NCBI GenBank assembly: GCA_964370545.1
Contig: CAYJJQ010000006.1
Coordinates: 1-45,902 of the forward strand
DNA length: 45,902 bases
Direction: 5' to 3'
Source: CAKOSP01 sp964370545
GTDB lineage: Bacteria > Bacillota_I > Bacilli_A > RF39 > UBA660
Of the stretch, positions 38,612 to 45,902 are shown piece by piece. Below the pieces are notes generated by a model. The model was given only the letters and a program-made list of their open reading frames with translations. It was not told the origin of the DNA and did no database searches. The translations under genes and the position numbers were made by a program. Each line of letters begins with the position of its first letter. Position 1 is the stretch's first letter.

Positions 38612-41206
38612 GTGAAGAAAAATAAAAAAGTAAAATTAAGTACAAAAAATAAAAAGAAACTAATACTATTTTTAATAATAGCCATTAGTATTTTAAGTGT
38701 GCCTTTATTTACATTTGCAAGATATGTATCTGAAAATGTATGGAATTACTATTTAGAAAGTAAAGAATTTTATTTTAGAAGTGAACAGTTAAATAATAAT
38801 GTCAATATTAATAGTGTTTGGAATGGGGGACCTGTTTATTTTGAATTACTAAATTATAATGAAGCTAATGAGGTTTCAGAGTATGCAATAGAATATACAG
38901 TTTCATGTGAAGTATTAAATGATACATCAGGAAATTTAAGTTGCTATGTAAATGGTAGTGGTAATACAGAATATTCTGGTACTTTAGAACATATTAAAGT
39001 ATGTCGTAATGATTCAGGTGATGGTGTAGATGTAACTTCTTATTCTGAATCTACTTGTAATGATGGTGGGTATAATTGGATTGATGGTAATACATTTTCT
39101 AATCAATTTTTTGAAATAGTTAATGCAGATCCTGATACACCAATAAAGGAAGTTGATGTTCGCATTACAGCTACATCAACAGCTCCATATAGAAAAACTA
39201 TTACAGGAGATTTTGAATTATTTAATAATGGAGAAATAGTTGTTTCGGATGATGTAGAGTTTGTTCATCATACGAATTCTACATATGAAACTGTTGCTTT
39301 AACAAATAATAGAACAAGTTCAGTTAATTATTTCATCAGATGGAATGCAGAAAAATTAAATATTAGTAAAACTGACTATTTATCATACAGTATTAATCCA
39401 GAAGGTTTTTTAACAGAAATAGAATTTAAAATTGAAGCTGGTGAAACTTTAACATTTGACTTTTTTAAAGTTAATTCTACAGATACAATTTCTATTGATG
39501 ACTTTATTATAGTTGAAAAACCAAGAGAAAAAGCTCTTAGAGTAGTATCTGTTAATTTAAAAGATAAATCAAGCAATGTTACAGAGTTATCTCCTGCAAC
39601 ATTTACAGATAATGCTGTTGATATACATTTGAACATCCCTACTAATACATCTACATTTGTATATGAAGTAGTTATAGAAAATACTACAAATGAATTTTAT
39701 TACTTGGATTCAATAAACGATATAATTAATACAGGAAACTTAGATTTTAAAACTGTTGGTTTAAGTGTATACCATGAGTTTGGGCCTGGTACTGTAACAA
39801 CTTTTGATCTTTCTTATACAGGAAATGCTACTGTATCTAATGCTGAATCAATGCTTGAAATTGAGTTTGGTTTTACACAAGGAGAGATATATAAAGATGA
39901 TGTTTTAGGAGAATCAACCCCAGAAATAATAGATGGCTTATTACCTATTGTATATAATGAAACAAAAGAAGAATGGGAGAAGGCAGACGTTATTAATGGC
40001 CATTGGTACGATTATTCTGAAATGAGATGGGCTAATGCTGCATCAGTCATTAGTAGTAAAAAAGATTTTTATGTTGAAGCGCCTGTGGGTACTACAATTC
40101 CTATGAGTGATATTACTGCTATGCTTGTTTGGATACCTAGATTTTCTTATACTATAAGAGAGGATTTAGGATATCATGGATTTTCAGCTGATCCGGTAAC
40201 TCGCTCTACACCGGGAGCTATAGATATTAAGTTTGTTGATTTAGATGTAACACATACTGGTTCAGCAGAATATACTGGAACATATGCAACAAATTGGTTT
40301 ACTTCTTCGGCATTTTGTTGGGGAAATTCATGTGATGATCCAGCAACTAGAAGCGATCCAGAGAATAAAGAAGTTAAAGGATTTTGGATTGCTAAATTTG
40401 AAGCTTCAAAAGTAGGAGACTTACTATATTCTAAACCTAACGTTACGCCTATGATACATTATTCAATATCACAAACATTTACCTATGTTCAAAGTTTAAT
40501 GAATGGTGAAAACGGATATGAAAACTATGGTTATGTAGGATATGTTGATGCTCATCTTATAAAAAATACCGAATGGGGAGCGATTGCTTACTTATCTCAA
40601 TCTAAATATGGTAAATATGGAAATACAGATTACACAGGAATAAATAAAGAAATATATTTAAATAATTGTAGTATATATAAAACTGGAGTGGGTGGAGCAT
40701 CTGCAGCAGATGGAAGAACTACTGCTACTTGTGATGATCCTAATCATGAATATGATAGTTATAATGGTATGGGAGCATCTACTACAGGTAATATTTATGG
40801 TGTATACGACATGATTGGTGGAACATTTGATAGAGTTATGGGAACCATACTTGATGCAGATGGAAACTTTATACCTGACTATTCTGGTTTTACTGAACTG
40901 CCAGAGGGAAGATATATAAATGTTTATCCATATGCTCAATATACTATTGGAGATACTTCTCCTATTAAAGGAGATGCACTTACTGAAACGATAAACTATT
41001 ATGACGATAGATATTTACAAGATCCTAGGTTTTCTAGTACTAATTATAATCTTTATCACTGGATATATCGAGGAGGAAGTTTGTTTTTCTCAAATACAGA
41101 TGCTAATGGTATATTTTCATATACATTGTTTGACGGAAGATCAGATGGACATCATTCATCTAGATATACTATTACTATGTATGATTCAATTATTAGTAAT
41201 TTATAA
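38612..41206 (+). CDS. Exported surface protein with a formylglycine-enzyme-fold (SUMF1) C-terminal domain
   Basis: An 864-residue exported protein. The signal (ILFLIIAISILSVPLFTFAR) is followed by YVSENVWNYYLESKEFYFRS, a conserved start of TasA-linked Firmicute proteins. The middle is beta-rich with a short Cys loop (VCRNDSGDGVDVTSYS onward). From about residue 500 a SUMF1/FGE-sulfatase-like fold follows: MLVWIPRFSYTI, GFWIAKFEASK, WGAIAYLSQSKYG, STTGNIYGVYDMIGGTFDRV and the final RGGSLFF. The catalytic cysteines of true formylglycine enzymes are not evident, so this is more likely a C-type-lectin-like binding domain. The GTG at 38612 follows ggag (38603-38606). It is the last gene of the operon. 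Confidence 0.75.
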   Translation: MKKNKKVKLSTKNKKKLILFLIIAISILSVPLFTFARYVSENVWNYYLESKEFYFRSEQLNNNVNINSVWNGGPVYFELLNYNEANEVSEYAIEYTVSCEVLNDTSGNLSCYVNGSGNTEYSGTLEHIKVCRNDSGDGVDVTSYSESTCNDGGYNWIDGNTFSNQFFEIVNADPDTPIKEVDVRITATSTAPYRKTITGDFELFNNGEIVVSDDVEFVHHTNSTYETVALTNNRTSSVNYFIRWNAEKLNISKTDYLSYSINPEGFLTEIEFKIEAGETLTFDFFKVNSTDTISIDDFIIVEKPREKALRVVSVNLKDKSSNVTELSPATFTDNAVDIHLNIPTNTSTFVYEVVIENTTNEFYYLDSINDIINTGNLDFKTVGLSVYHEFGPGTVTTFDLSYTGNATVSNAESMLEIEFGFTQGEIYKDDVLGESTPEIIDGLLPIVYNETKEEWEKADVINGHWYDYSEMRWANAASVISSKKDFYVEAPVGTTIPMSDITAMLVWIPRFSYTIREDLGYHGFSADPVTRSTPGAIDIKFVDLDVTHTGSAEYTGTYATNWFTSSAFCWGNSCDDPATRSDPENKEVKGFWIAKFEASKVGDLLYSKPNVTPMIHYSISQTFTYVQSLMNGENGYENYGYVGYVDAHLIKNTEWGAIAYLSQSKYGKYGNTDYTGINKEIYLNNCSIYKTGVGGASAADGRTTATCDDPNHEYDSYNGMGASTTGNIYGVYDMIGGTFDRVMGTILDADGNFIPDYSGFTELPEGRYINVYPYAQYTIGDTSPIKGDALTETINYYDDRYLQDPRFSSTNYNLYHWIYRGGSLFFSNTDANGIFSYTLFDGRSDGHHSSRYTITMYDSIISNL

Positions 41207-41215
41207 TTAAAAAGA

Positions 41216-41254
41216 ACAAATAATCACCTATAACATATATTAATATAGGTGATT
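41216..41254 (+). promoter_or_regulatory. Possible SigK-like promoter and Shine-Dalgarno-covering inverted repeat of the amidase gene
   Basis: AC (41216-41217), 16-bp spacer, CATATATTA (41234-41242) fits the SigK pattern. A perfect 11-bp inverted repeat, aatcacctata (41222-41232) and tataggtgatt (41244-41254), encloses the -10 and contains the ribosome binding site aggtga. It could be an operator, a translation-blocking hairpin if transcribed from upstream, or the terminator of the preceding operon. Confidence 0.5.
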
Positions 41255-41258
41255 TTAA

Positions 41259-42662
41259 ATGGCAAAAAATGTTGTGATTGATGCAGGACATGGAGGAGAA
41301 GATCCAGGTGCAGTAGGTAATGGAATAACAGAAAAAGATTATACTTTAAAAATAAGTGAATATATATATGATAGATTATCAGATATGGGAATAAATTCTA
41401 GTATGACAAGAACTAGAGATACTACTTTGGATCCTGATACTAGAACTCAAATAGTGCAAAGTTTTTATGGAAATGGTGAAGATGTAATTGTTTTATCTAA
41501 TCACATTAATGCAGGTGGTGGTGATGGTGCTGAAGTAATATATGCTCTTAGAAATGATTCAACTTTATCAGATAAAATAGGCGAAGAATTTGTGAAAGCA
41601 GGACAAAATTACAGAAGTTCATATCAAAGAAGAGGAACTTCTGATCCATCTTTAGATTATTATTATATGCATAGAGATACTCCAAATAATGAAACAGTAA
41701 TTGTAGAATATGGATTTTTAGATTCAACAGGAGATGATGTCAGTCAAATAAAAAATAATTGGCAAAGTCTTGCTGAAGCTGTAGTGAAAGCTACAGTTGA
41801 ATATGCAGGTGGTAATTATGTACCATTAGAAGAAAGTAATGTATATACAGTAGTGTCTGGAGATACATTATATAGTATTGCTAGAAAGTTTAATACAACT
41901 GTTGACGAACTAAGAAGAATAAATGAACTAACTAGTGATTTTTTAACAATAGGGCAAATGTTATATATAGTTGATCGAGATTCAGGTTCTGGAGTAACTC
42001 CTGATAGTTATATTGTAAAAGCAGGAGATAGTTTATATTCAATAGCTAAAACATTTAATACTACAGTTGCTGAATTAAGAAGAATAAATAATTTAACAAG
42101 TGATATACTTTCAATAGGACAAGTTCTTTTATTAAAAGATAATGAAGTACCAGAAGAACCAGAACCTCCAGTTGTTCCAGAAGAGCCGGATGGAAATGAT
42201 ATAACTCATACAGTTAAATCTGGAGAAACACTTTATTCAATTGCCAAGTTATATAACATGAGCGTTGATGAAATAAAAGCACTAAATAATTTAACGAGTA
42301 ATTTATTATCAATAGGACAAGTTCTTATAATAAAAAAAGAAGATAGTGATGTAACTCCAGAGGATGATTATATTATATATACTGTTAAATCAGGAGATAA
42401 CTTATATTCTCTTGCTAGAACATATAATACAACAGTAGGAGATATAAAGAGCTTGAATAATTTAACAAGTGATATATTATCTATAGGTCAGGTATTAAAA
42501 ATACCAACTAAGATAGGTGAGGTAACAACTTATACAGTTGTTAAAGGAGATAGTTTATACTCGATAGCCAGAAAATTTAATACTAGTGTTAATACTCTTA
42601 AATCGCTTAATAATTTAACAAGTGATATACTTTCAATAGGTCAAGTGTTATTAATACCATAA
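41259..42662 (+). CDS. N-acetylmuramoyl-L-alanine amidase with five LysM repeats
   Basis: A 467-residue amidase_3 enzyme that cuts the bond between muramic acid and the stem peptide. The catalytic domain (about 1-185) starts VVIDAGHGGEDPGA (His11 zinc ligand), with Glu25 (TEKDY), His in LSNHINAGG and Glu in VEYGFLD. There is no signal peptide, as in CwlC-type sporulation amidases that lyse the mother cell. Five LysM domains follow (starting about 194, 250, 315, 371 and 423), each with T/S-V-x-x-G-D/E-x-L-Y-S-I-A and the SDILSIGQVL end. They are very alike, pointing to recent repeat expansion. The possible SigK-type promoter and neighbours suggest spore-stage expression. Confidence 0.9.
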   Translation: MAKNVVIDAGHGGEDPGAVGNGITEKDYTLKISEYIYDRLSDMGINSSMTRTRDTTLDPDTRTQIVQSFYGNGEDVIVLSNHINAGGGDGAEVIYALRNDSTLSDKIGEEFVKAGQNYRSSYQRRGTSDPSLDYYYMHRDTPNNETVIVEYGFLDSTGDDVSQIKNNWQSLAEAVVKATVEYAGGNYVPLEESNVYTVVSGDTLYSIARKFNTTVDELRRINELTSDFLTIGQMLYIVDRDSGSGVTPDSYIVKAGDSLYSIAKTFNTTVAELRRINNLTSDILSIGQVLLLKDNEVPEEPEPPVVPEEPDGNDITHTVKSGETLYSIAKLYNMSVDEIKALNNLTSNLLSIGQVLIIKKEDSDVTPEDDYIIYTVKSGDNLYSLARTYNTTVGDIKSLNNLTSDILSIGQVLKIPTKIGEVTTYTVVKGDSLYSIARKFNTSVNTLKSLNNLTSDILSIGQVLLIP

Positions 42663-42687
42663 AAAAATAGATTTAAATCTATTTTTT
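42662..42687. terminator. Bidirectional terminator between amidase and sleC
   Basis: A perfect palindrome aaaaaatagattt / aaatctatttttt; A and T runs on both sides make it work for both convergent genes. Confidence 0.75.
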
Positions 42688-43897
42688 ATCTGTCGTAAAC
42701 TCCAAATATCATTCTTTCAACTGCTAGATGCATATAAGATATTTTATACCAGGTATTGTAATCAACAATACCTGATTGACTTAATCCGAAAACTTCTTGA
42801 AAACGTTTTACTGCATCTTCTGTATTCTTATCAAATTCACCACTTGGATTTTCTATTTGTGTTAAGCCGGGATAATTACCTCTAACAATATTAATTTGGT
42901 TTTGAAATTTTTTTACTTCTTCCCCACAAGATCCTAAACTTAAATTATAACCTGGAAAAGAACTTGGTAATCCAGTTTGGTATTCAGCTGTTTTAAATTC
43001 TAAGTTAGTACCATAATAATATTTTAAAATATCAGCAGACCTTACTTTTTGACTTGCTAGTTCTTCTGATCCCCATTGCCATAACCATCCATCTTCTTTA
43101 AGAGTTTCTCCATCACAATATTGTGCAAATAATGGTTCATCTTTATCTTTTCTCTTTATATATTGTAACATTAACTCATCTACTACAGATGATATAGAAT
43201 CAAATATAGTTCTATTAGGAACATATTTTTGATCATAGGCTGTTACACTTGTGATAGTAAATTTATAACCTTTTGAGGGATACCACTCAGTATAAATTCT
43301 ATTTAAAGTAAAAGACATAATAGCCAATATATTTGCCCTTAATGCTTCTACTGGCCAGGTAGGATATATTTCGCTACTTGCTACATTTTTAATATACTCT
43401 GAATAAGTTACATTGTACTTAGGAGCAGTATTATCATTAGGAATGCCATCATGTACAATTATATATTCAGGTACTATTACTTTATTTAATACTTTAGCTG
43501 TTAATTTACTTTCTTTTTCTACATACTTTGATGTATAATCTCCTTCTAAAATTATAGGTTCTATATTAATTTCTTCTAATTTTTTTCCTGTTTCATCATT
43601 AGATTTCATTTTTACTTCTTGCATAGATTTTATTCCAGGGAATATTTCTATACCAGTTATTAACACATCGGTCATACCTTCTTTAGTAACTTTGATAGAA
43701 TATTCTTTATATGGGTTTTCTATATTAGGTTTTAAAGAATTTTCTATACTTACTGTTTCTAGAGTAATACTTCCAGTTTTTCCATTTTCATTTGTTTTAT
43801 AATTTGAACTCGTATTAATAATTTCTATATTAGCATTTTCTATAGGCTGTGAAATATCATCTGCAAAAACATGAACTTCCAAATAACCTTCATTCAT
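42686..43897 (-). CDS. sleC: SleC-type spore cortex-lytic enzyme (SpoIID domain plus peptidoglycan-binding domain)
   Basis: A 403-residue protein matching clostridial SleC, a lytic transglycosylase made as an inactive form in the spore and activated in germination to digest cortex peptidoglycan. Residues 1-95 are a CarboxypepD-like prodomain (start MNEGYLEVHVFADD). VPEYIIVHDGIPNDNTAP leads to the SpoIID-like catalytic region YIKNVASSEIYPTWPVEAL with the likely catalytic Glu, then FAQYCDGE. A C-terminal PG_binding_1 domain (about 325-395) includes LGSCGEEVKKFQNQI and FGLSQSGIVDYNTWYKI. The ATG at 43897 follows aaggag (43907-43912) by nine bases. No Csp protease, the usual SleC activator, is in the window. 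Confidence 0.88.
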   Translation of the reverse strand: MNEGYLEVHVFADDISQPIENANIEIINTSSNYKTNENGKTGSITLETVSIENSLKPNIENPYKEYSIKVTKEGMTDVLITGIEIFPGIKSMQEVKMKSNDETGKKLEEINIEPIILEGDYTSKYVEKESKLTAKVLNKVIVPEYIIVHDGIPNDNTAPKYNVTYSEYIKNVASSEIYPTWPVEALRANILAIMSFTLNRIYTEWYPSKGYKFTITSVTAYDQKYVPNRTIFDSISSVVDELMLQYIKRKDKDEPLFAQYCDGETLKEDGWLWQWGSEELASQKVRSADILKYYYGTNLEFKTAEYQTGLPSSFPGYNLSLGSCGEEVKKFQNQINIVRGNYPGLTQIENPSGEFDKNTEDAVKRFQEVFGLSQSGIVDYNTWYKISYMHLAVERMIFGVYDR

Positions 43898-43977
43898 TAT
43901 TATCAACTCCTTCTAAAATATATTCTTAATAATTTATTTTAAAACAAAACATATAATTAATTATTAAAGGAGAAATA

Positions 43978-45102
43978 ATGAATAATAATAATTTTTTAAA
44001 AGAAAGCGATAGTGGAAGTGATGTAATATTATTACAACAGTTACTAAGAATAAATAACTATTTTCCAGCTTCTATTACTGGAGTATATGGTCCGGATACT
44101 GTAAATAGTGTTACTGTGTTTCAAAAGGAAAACAATTTAGAAATAACAGGAACTGTCACAGAAGAAACTTGGGAATATTTATATAAAATAACTAATCCAG
44201 CTAGTAAAAATAAATCCGTTTTAAATAAACCAATTTTAGAAGTGGGAATAGCGGGGCAAGAAGTTAAAGAAGTCCAATCCATATTAAAAAGTTTAGGATA
44301 TTATAATGGTTCCATTGATGGCCAGTTTGATGAAGAAGTATATGAATCAGTTGCAGCATTTCAATTTGTAAACAAATTAGTTCCAGATGGTATAGTAGGA
44401 CCAAATACTTGGAGTGCGTTAATAGATTTATATGAACCACTTGCTATATGTGGTGATGTTCCTAACCTTGAAGGAACTTACACAGTTAAAGCAGGAGATA
44501 CACTGTATAGTATATCTAAAGCGTTTAATACAACTGTTGATGAACTTAAGCGATTAAATAACTTAATTGATAATACATTATCAATAGGTCAAGTTTTAAT
44601 AATAGATGAAAGTAATGTGCCTGAGCCAGAAGTGCCAACTAGTACATATACAGTTAAAGCTGGAGATACCCTTTACAGTATTGCAACGAAAAATAATATG
44701 ACTGTAGATGAACTAATTAGATTAAATAATTTAACAAGTAATATATTATCAATAGGGCAGGTATTAAAAATAAATAGTAGTGTTAACCCTGAACCAGAAG
44801 AACCATCAAATATTTATATTGTTAAAGCAGGAGATACACTTTATGGTATAGCTCGTAAATATAATACAACAGTAGATAATATTATTAAACTAAATAATTT
44901 AACTAGCAACATATTATCGATAGGCCAAAGTTTAATCGTTACTGGAGATATTCAAACACCTGATGATATCACATATACTGTTAAAGCAGGAGATACACTT
45001 TATGGTATAGCTAGAAAGTATAACACAACAGTAGATAGTATTATTAGTAAAAATAATTTAGCAAGCAACATATTATCAATAGGCCAAGTATTAAAAATAT
45101 AA
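43978..45102 (+). CDS. LysM and peptidoglycan-binding protein without a catalytic domain
   Basis: A 374-residue protein of two PG_binding_1 domains (about 1-75 and 85-150; DSGSDVILLQQLL and GQEVKEVQSILKSLGYYNG) and four LysM repeats (starting about 168, 222, 278 and 329). There is no hydrolase domain and no signal peptide. Lack of export signal plus wall-binding modules fits a spore-associated or mother-cell protein, such as the SafA type. The LysM repeats are close to those of the amidase at 41259 (shared TVDELxRLNNL, SNILSIGQVLKI). An aaaggag site (43966-43972) precedes the ATG. A CATATAAT at 43950-43957 resembles a SigE -10. It is divergent from sleC, with about 80 bases between starts. 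Confidence 0.8.
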   Translation: MNNNNFLKESDSGSDVILLQQLLRINNYFPASITGVYGPDTVNSVTVFQKENNLEITGTVTEETWEYLYKITNPASKNKSVLNKPILEVGIAGQEVKEVQSILKSLGYYNGSIDGQFDEEVYESVAAFQFVNKLVPDGIVGPNTWSALIDLYEPLAICGDVPNLEGTYTVKAGDTLYSISKAFNTTVDELKRLNNLIDNTLSIGQVLIIDESNVPEPEVPTSTYTVKAGDTLYSIATKNNMTVDELIRLNNLTSNILSIGQVLKINSSVNPEPEEPSNIYIVKAGDTLYGIARKYNTTVDNIIKLNNLTSNILSIGQSLIVTGDIQTPDDITYTVKAGDTLYGIARKYNTTVDSIISKNNLASNILSIGQVLKI

Positions 45103-45126
45103 AAAACAAGCAAAGCTTGTTTTTTA
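45101..45126. terminator. Bidirectional terminator
   Basis: acaagc (45106-45111), AAA loop, gcttgt (45115-45120), A run before and T run after. It serves the LysM gene and the convergent cwlJ. Confidence 0.8.
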
Positions 45127-45546
45127 TCTAAATCTTTTACATACTTTGAAATCCGGATTATAAAAACAATGTTGTTTATATCTTCCCACTAATTGCTGCC
45201 CATAAAATTCATTCATGCACTCTTCATCTGTTTTAGGAGCATAAAACCATAATGCATTTGTAGCGGGGTAATAATATTCTCCTTTAATAATTCTATTAGC
45301 TAAATATTTTTCCTTAGTTGTTGCTGCACTATTAAATAAGGCACTCCTAGTAGCAGCAAATTGATTTTCTTGGTATATAGCTTGAGTTATTGTATTTATA
45401 TTTGAAAATGTTAGACAATCTGCCAATACTCTATTAACAACAACATTGCCAACCATTAGCATACCTTTTTCTCCTTCTCCAACAGCTTCTGCTCTCATAA
45501 GCCTAGCTAAAGTATCTCTTTCATTTGAAGTATAATTAATAATCAT
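45124..45546 (-). CDS. cwlJ: Spore germination cell-wall hydrolase CwlJ
   Basis: A 140-residue hydrolase of the SleB/CwlJ family (Hydrolase_2); Bacillus CwlJ has 142 residues and the same single-domain plan with no signal peptide. CwlJ breaks cortex peptidoglycan during germination and in Bacillus responds to calcium dipicolinate. Blocks that align are LARLMRAEAVGEGEKGMLMV (catalytic Glu region), NVVVNRVLADC, ENQFAATRS, NALWFYAPK and the end KQHCFYNPDFKVC. The ATG follows aggtgat. A minus-strand CATAAAATT upstream is loosely like a mother-cell sigma -10. GerQ, which CwlJ needs in Bacillus, is not in the window. SleB is excluded by the short length and lack of an export signal. Confidence 0.9.
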   Translation of the reverse strand: MIINYTSNERDTLARLMRAEAVGEGEKGMLMVGNVVVNRVLADCLTFSNINTITQAIYQENQFAATRSALFNSAATTKEKYLANRIIKGEYYYPATNALWFYAPKTDEECMNEFYGQQLVGRYKQHCFYNPDFKVCKRFR

Positions 45547-45587
45547 AATATCACCTATATAATTTTATGGAATATTTTATCAAAATA

Positions 45588-45596
45588 TGTTATAAT
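45588..45596 (+). promoter_or_regulatory. Extended -10 promoter of the tRNA-Trp gene
   Basis: TGT-TATAAT at 45588-45596, 17 bases before the mature tRNA 5' end. Confidence 0.6.
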
Positions 45597-45613
45597 TAAT
45601 TTGCGCAGGAAAT

Positions 45614-45687
45614 AGGGGCGTAGTTAAGTGGTATAATTATGGTCTCCAAAACCACAGTTGGGAGTTCGATTCTCTCCGCCCCTGCCA
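45614..45687 (+). tRNA. trnW: tRNA-Trp (anticodon CCA)
   Basis: A complete cloverleaf. The acceptor stem is aggggcg (45614-45620) / cgcccct (45677-45683), with discriminator G and encoded CCA (45685-45687). The anticodon loop ct-CCA-aa places CCA at 45646-45648. The T-arm is gggag-ttcgatt-ctctc. Anticodon CCA reads UGG only; no UGA-reading (UCA) tRNA is in the window. Confidence 0.95.
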
Positions 45688-45697
45688 GAGGAAAATT

Positions 45698-45724
45698 AAC
45701 TAACTAGAAATAGTTAGTTTTTTT
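45698..45724 (+). terminator. Terminator of tRNA-Trp
   Basis: aactaacta (45698-45706), GAAA tetraloop, tagttagtt (45711-45719), then T run. Confidence 0.9.
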
Positions 45725-45733
45725 ATGATAACA

Positions 45734-45763
45734 TTGACTTTAAATTATATTAAGATATATAAT
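45734..45763 (+). promoter_or_regulatory. Promoter of the last gene
   Basis: TTGACT (45734-45739), 18-bp spacer, TATAAT (45758-45763). Confidence 0.75.
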
Positions 45764-45781
45764 TGCTATAGGAGGAAGATT

Positions 45782-45902
45782 ATGAATGACAAAATATTTT
45801 TATTACATTGTAATATAGTATATGATTTAGATAAGAATAATGAAGGTATATTTATACAAGAGTCTATAGATGATACTATTCAACATGAGAAAGATAGAGA
45901 TT
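45782..45902 (+). CDS. Unknown protein, N-terminal part (3' end outside window)
   Basis: The frame starts at ATG 45782 after a strong aggagga site (45770-45776) and remains open for 40 codons to the edge. It begins MNDKIFLLHCNIVYDLDKNN and is acidic further on. Too short to assign a family. Confidence 0.7.
   Translation, partial: MNDKIFLLHCNIVYDLDKNNEGIFIQESIDDTIQHEKDRD

Noticed and set aside
38612..41206. True formylglycine-generating enzyme or sulfatase activator
   Set aside because: Only the fold's strand motifs are visible; the catalytic cysteine pair is not evident and the protein is exported.
1..45902. TGA read as tryptophan (genetic code 4)
   Set aside because: No gene is interrupted by TGA, tryptophan is TGG throughout, and the only tRNA-Trp seen has anticodon CCA; absence of TGA stops alone does not show reassignment.

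Overview
The window is AT-rich, low-GC Firmicutes DNA. Arginine is written mostly as AGA, promoters are often extended -10 boxes (TGN-TATAAT), and Shine-Dalgarno sites are of the AGGAGG or AGGTGA type. It looks like an anaerobic, spore-forming bacterium of the Bacilli or a related gut lineage. Evidence for that is a pyruvate:ferredoxin oxidoreductase, a FemX-type cell-wall aminoacyltransferase, and two spore-germination lytic enzymes, CwlJ and SleC. All 41 complete coding regions listed here end in TAA or TAG; none ends in TGA. The species cannot be named from the sequence.

Layout. Positions 1-9530 are housekeeping: the tail of EF-Tu, a FemX-like enzyme (minus strand), a DUF308 membrane protein, enolase, pyruvate:ferredoxin oxidoreductase, RecG and a YbjQ-family protein. 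From 9553 to 11404 there is a candidate small RNA with its own promoter, then two paralogous membrane-anchored proteins with near-identical promoters, then a second copy of the small RNA's 3' module.

Positions 11366-22729 form a defence island bounded by a 16-bp direct repeat (ccccctgaaggagagc). It holds a KAP P-loop NTPase behind a nested GC-rich dyad, a 5'-truncated tyrosine integrase, a 96-residue orphan, a complete type IC restriction-modification system with the PrrC anticodon nuclease between hsdS and hsdR (order hsdM-hsdS-prrC-hsdR, as in the E. coli prrABCD locus), and an unknown 266-residue protein. PrrC is normally kept silent by the restriction complex and cuts tRNA-Lys when a phage disables restriction, so the locus reads as a two-layer defence. 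The hsdS gene carries three perfect 12-bp repeats in the linker between its DNA-recognition domains, a known way of changing specificity by slippage.

Positions 22800-32500 mix small metabolic and repair genes (S51 peptidase, rhodanese, ZIP metal transporter, ogt-alkD alkylation repair, a lone receiver domain, a CHAP endolysin-like enzyme) with a divergent pair of surface or spore-layer loci. Those two loci share a helical module and include a protein with 28 cysteines. Positions 32561-41206 encode a membrane-anchored probable beta-propeller protein and then a three-gene operon of exported proteins (a large Ig-like surface protein, a TasA/camelysin-like subunit, and a formylglycine-enzyme-fold surface protein). 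Positions 41259-45546 are a peptidoglycan/spore cluster: LysM amidase, SleC, a LysM/peptidoglycan-binding protein and CwlJ. A tRNA-Trp gene and the start of an unidentified gene close the window.
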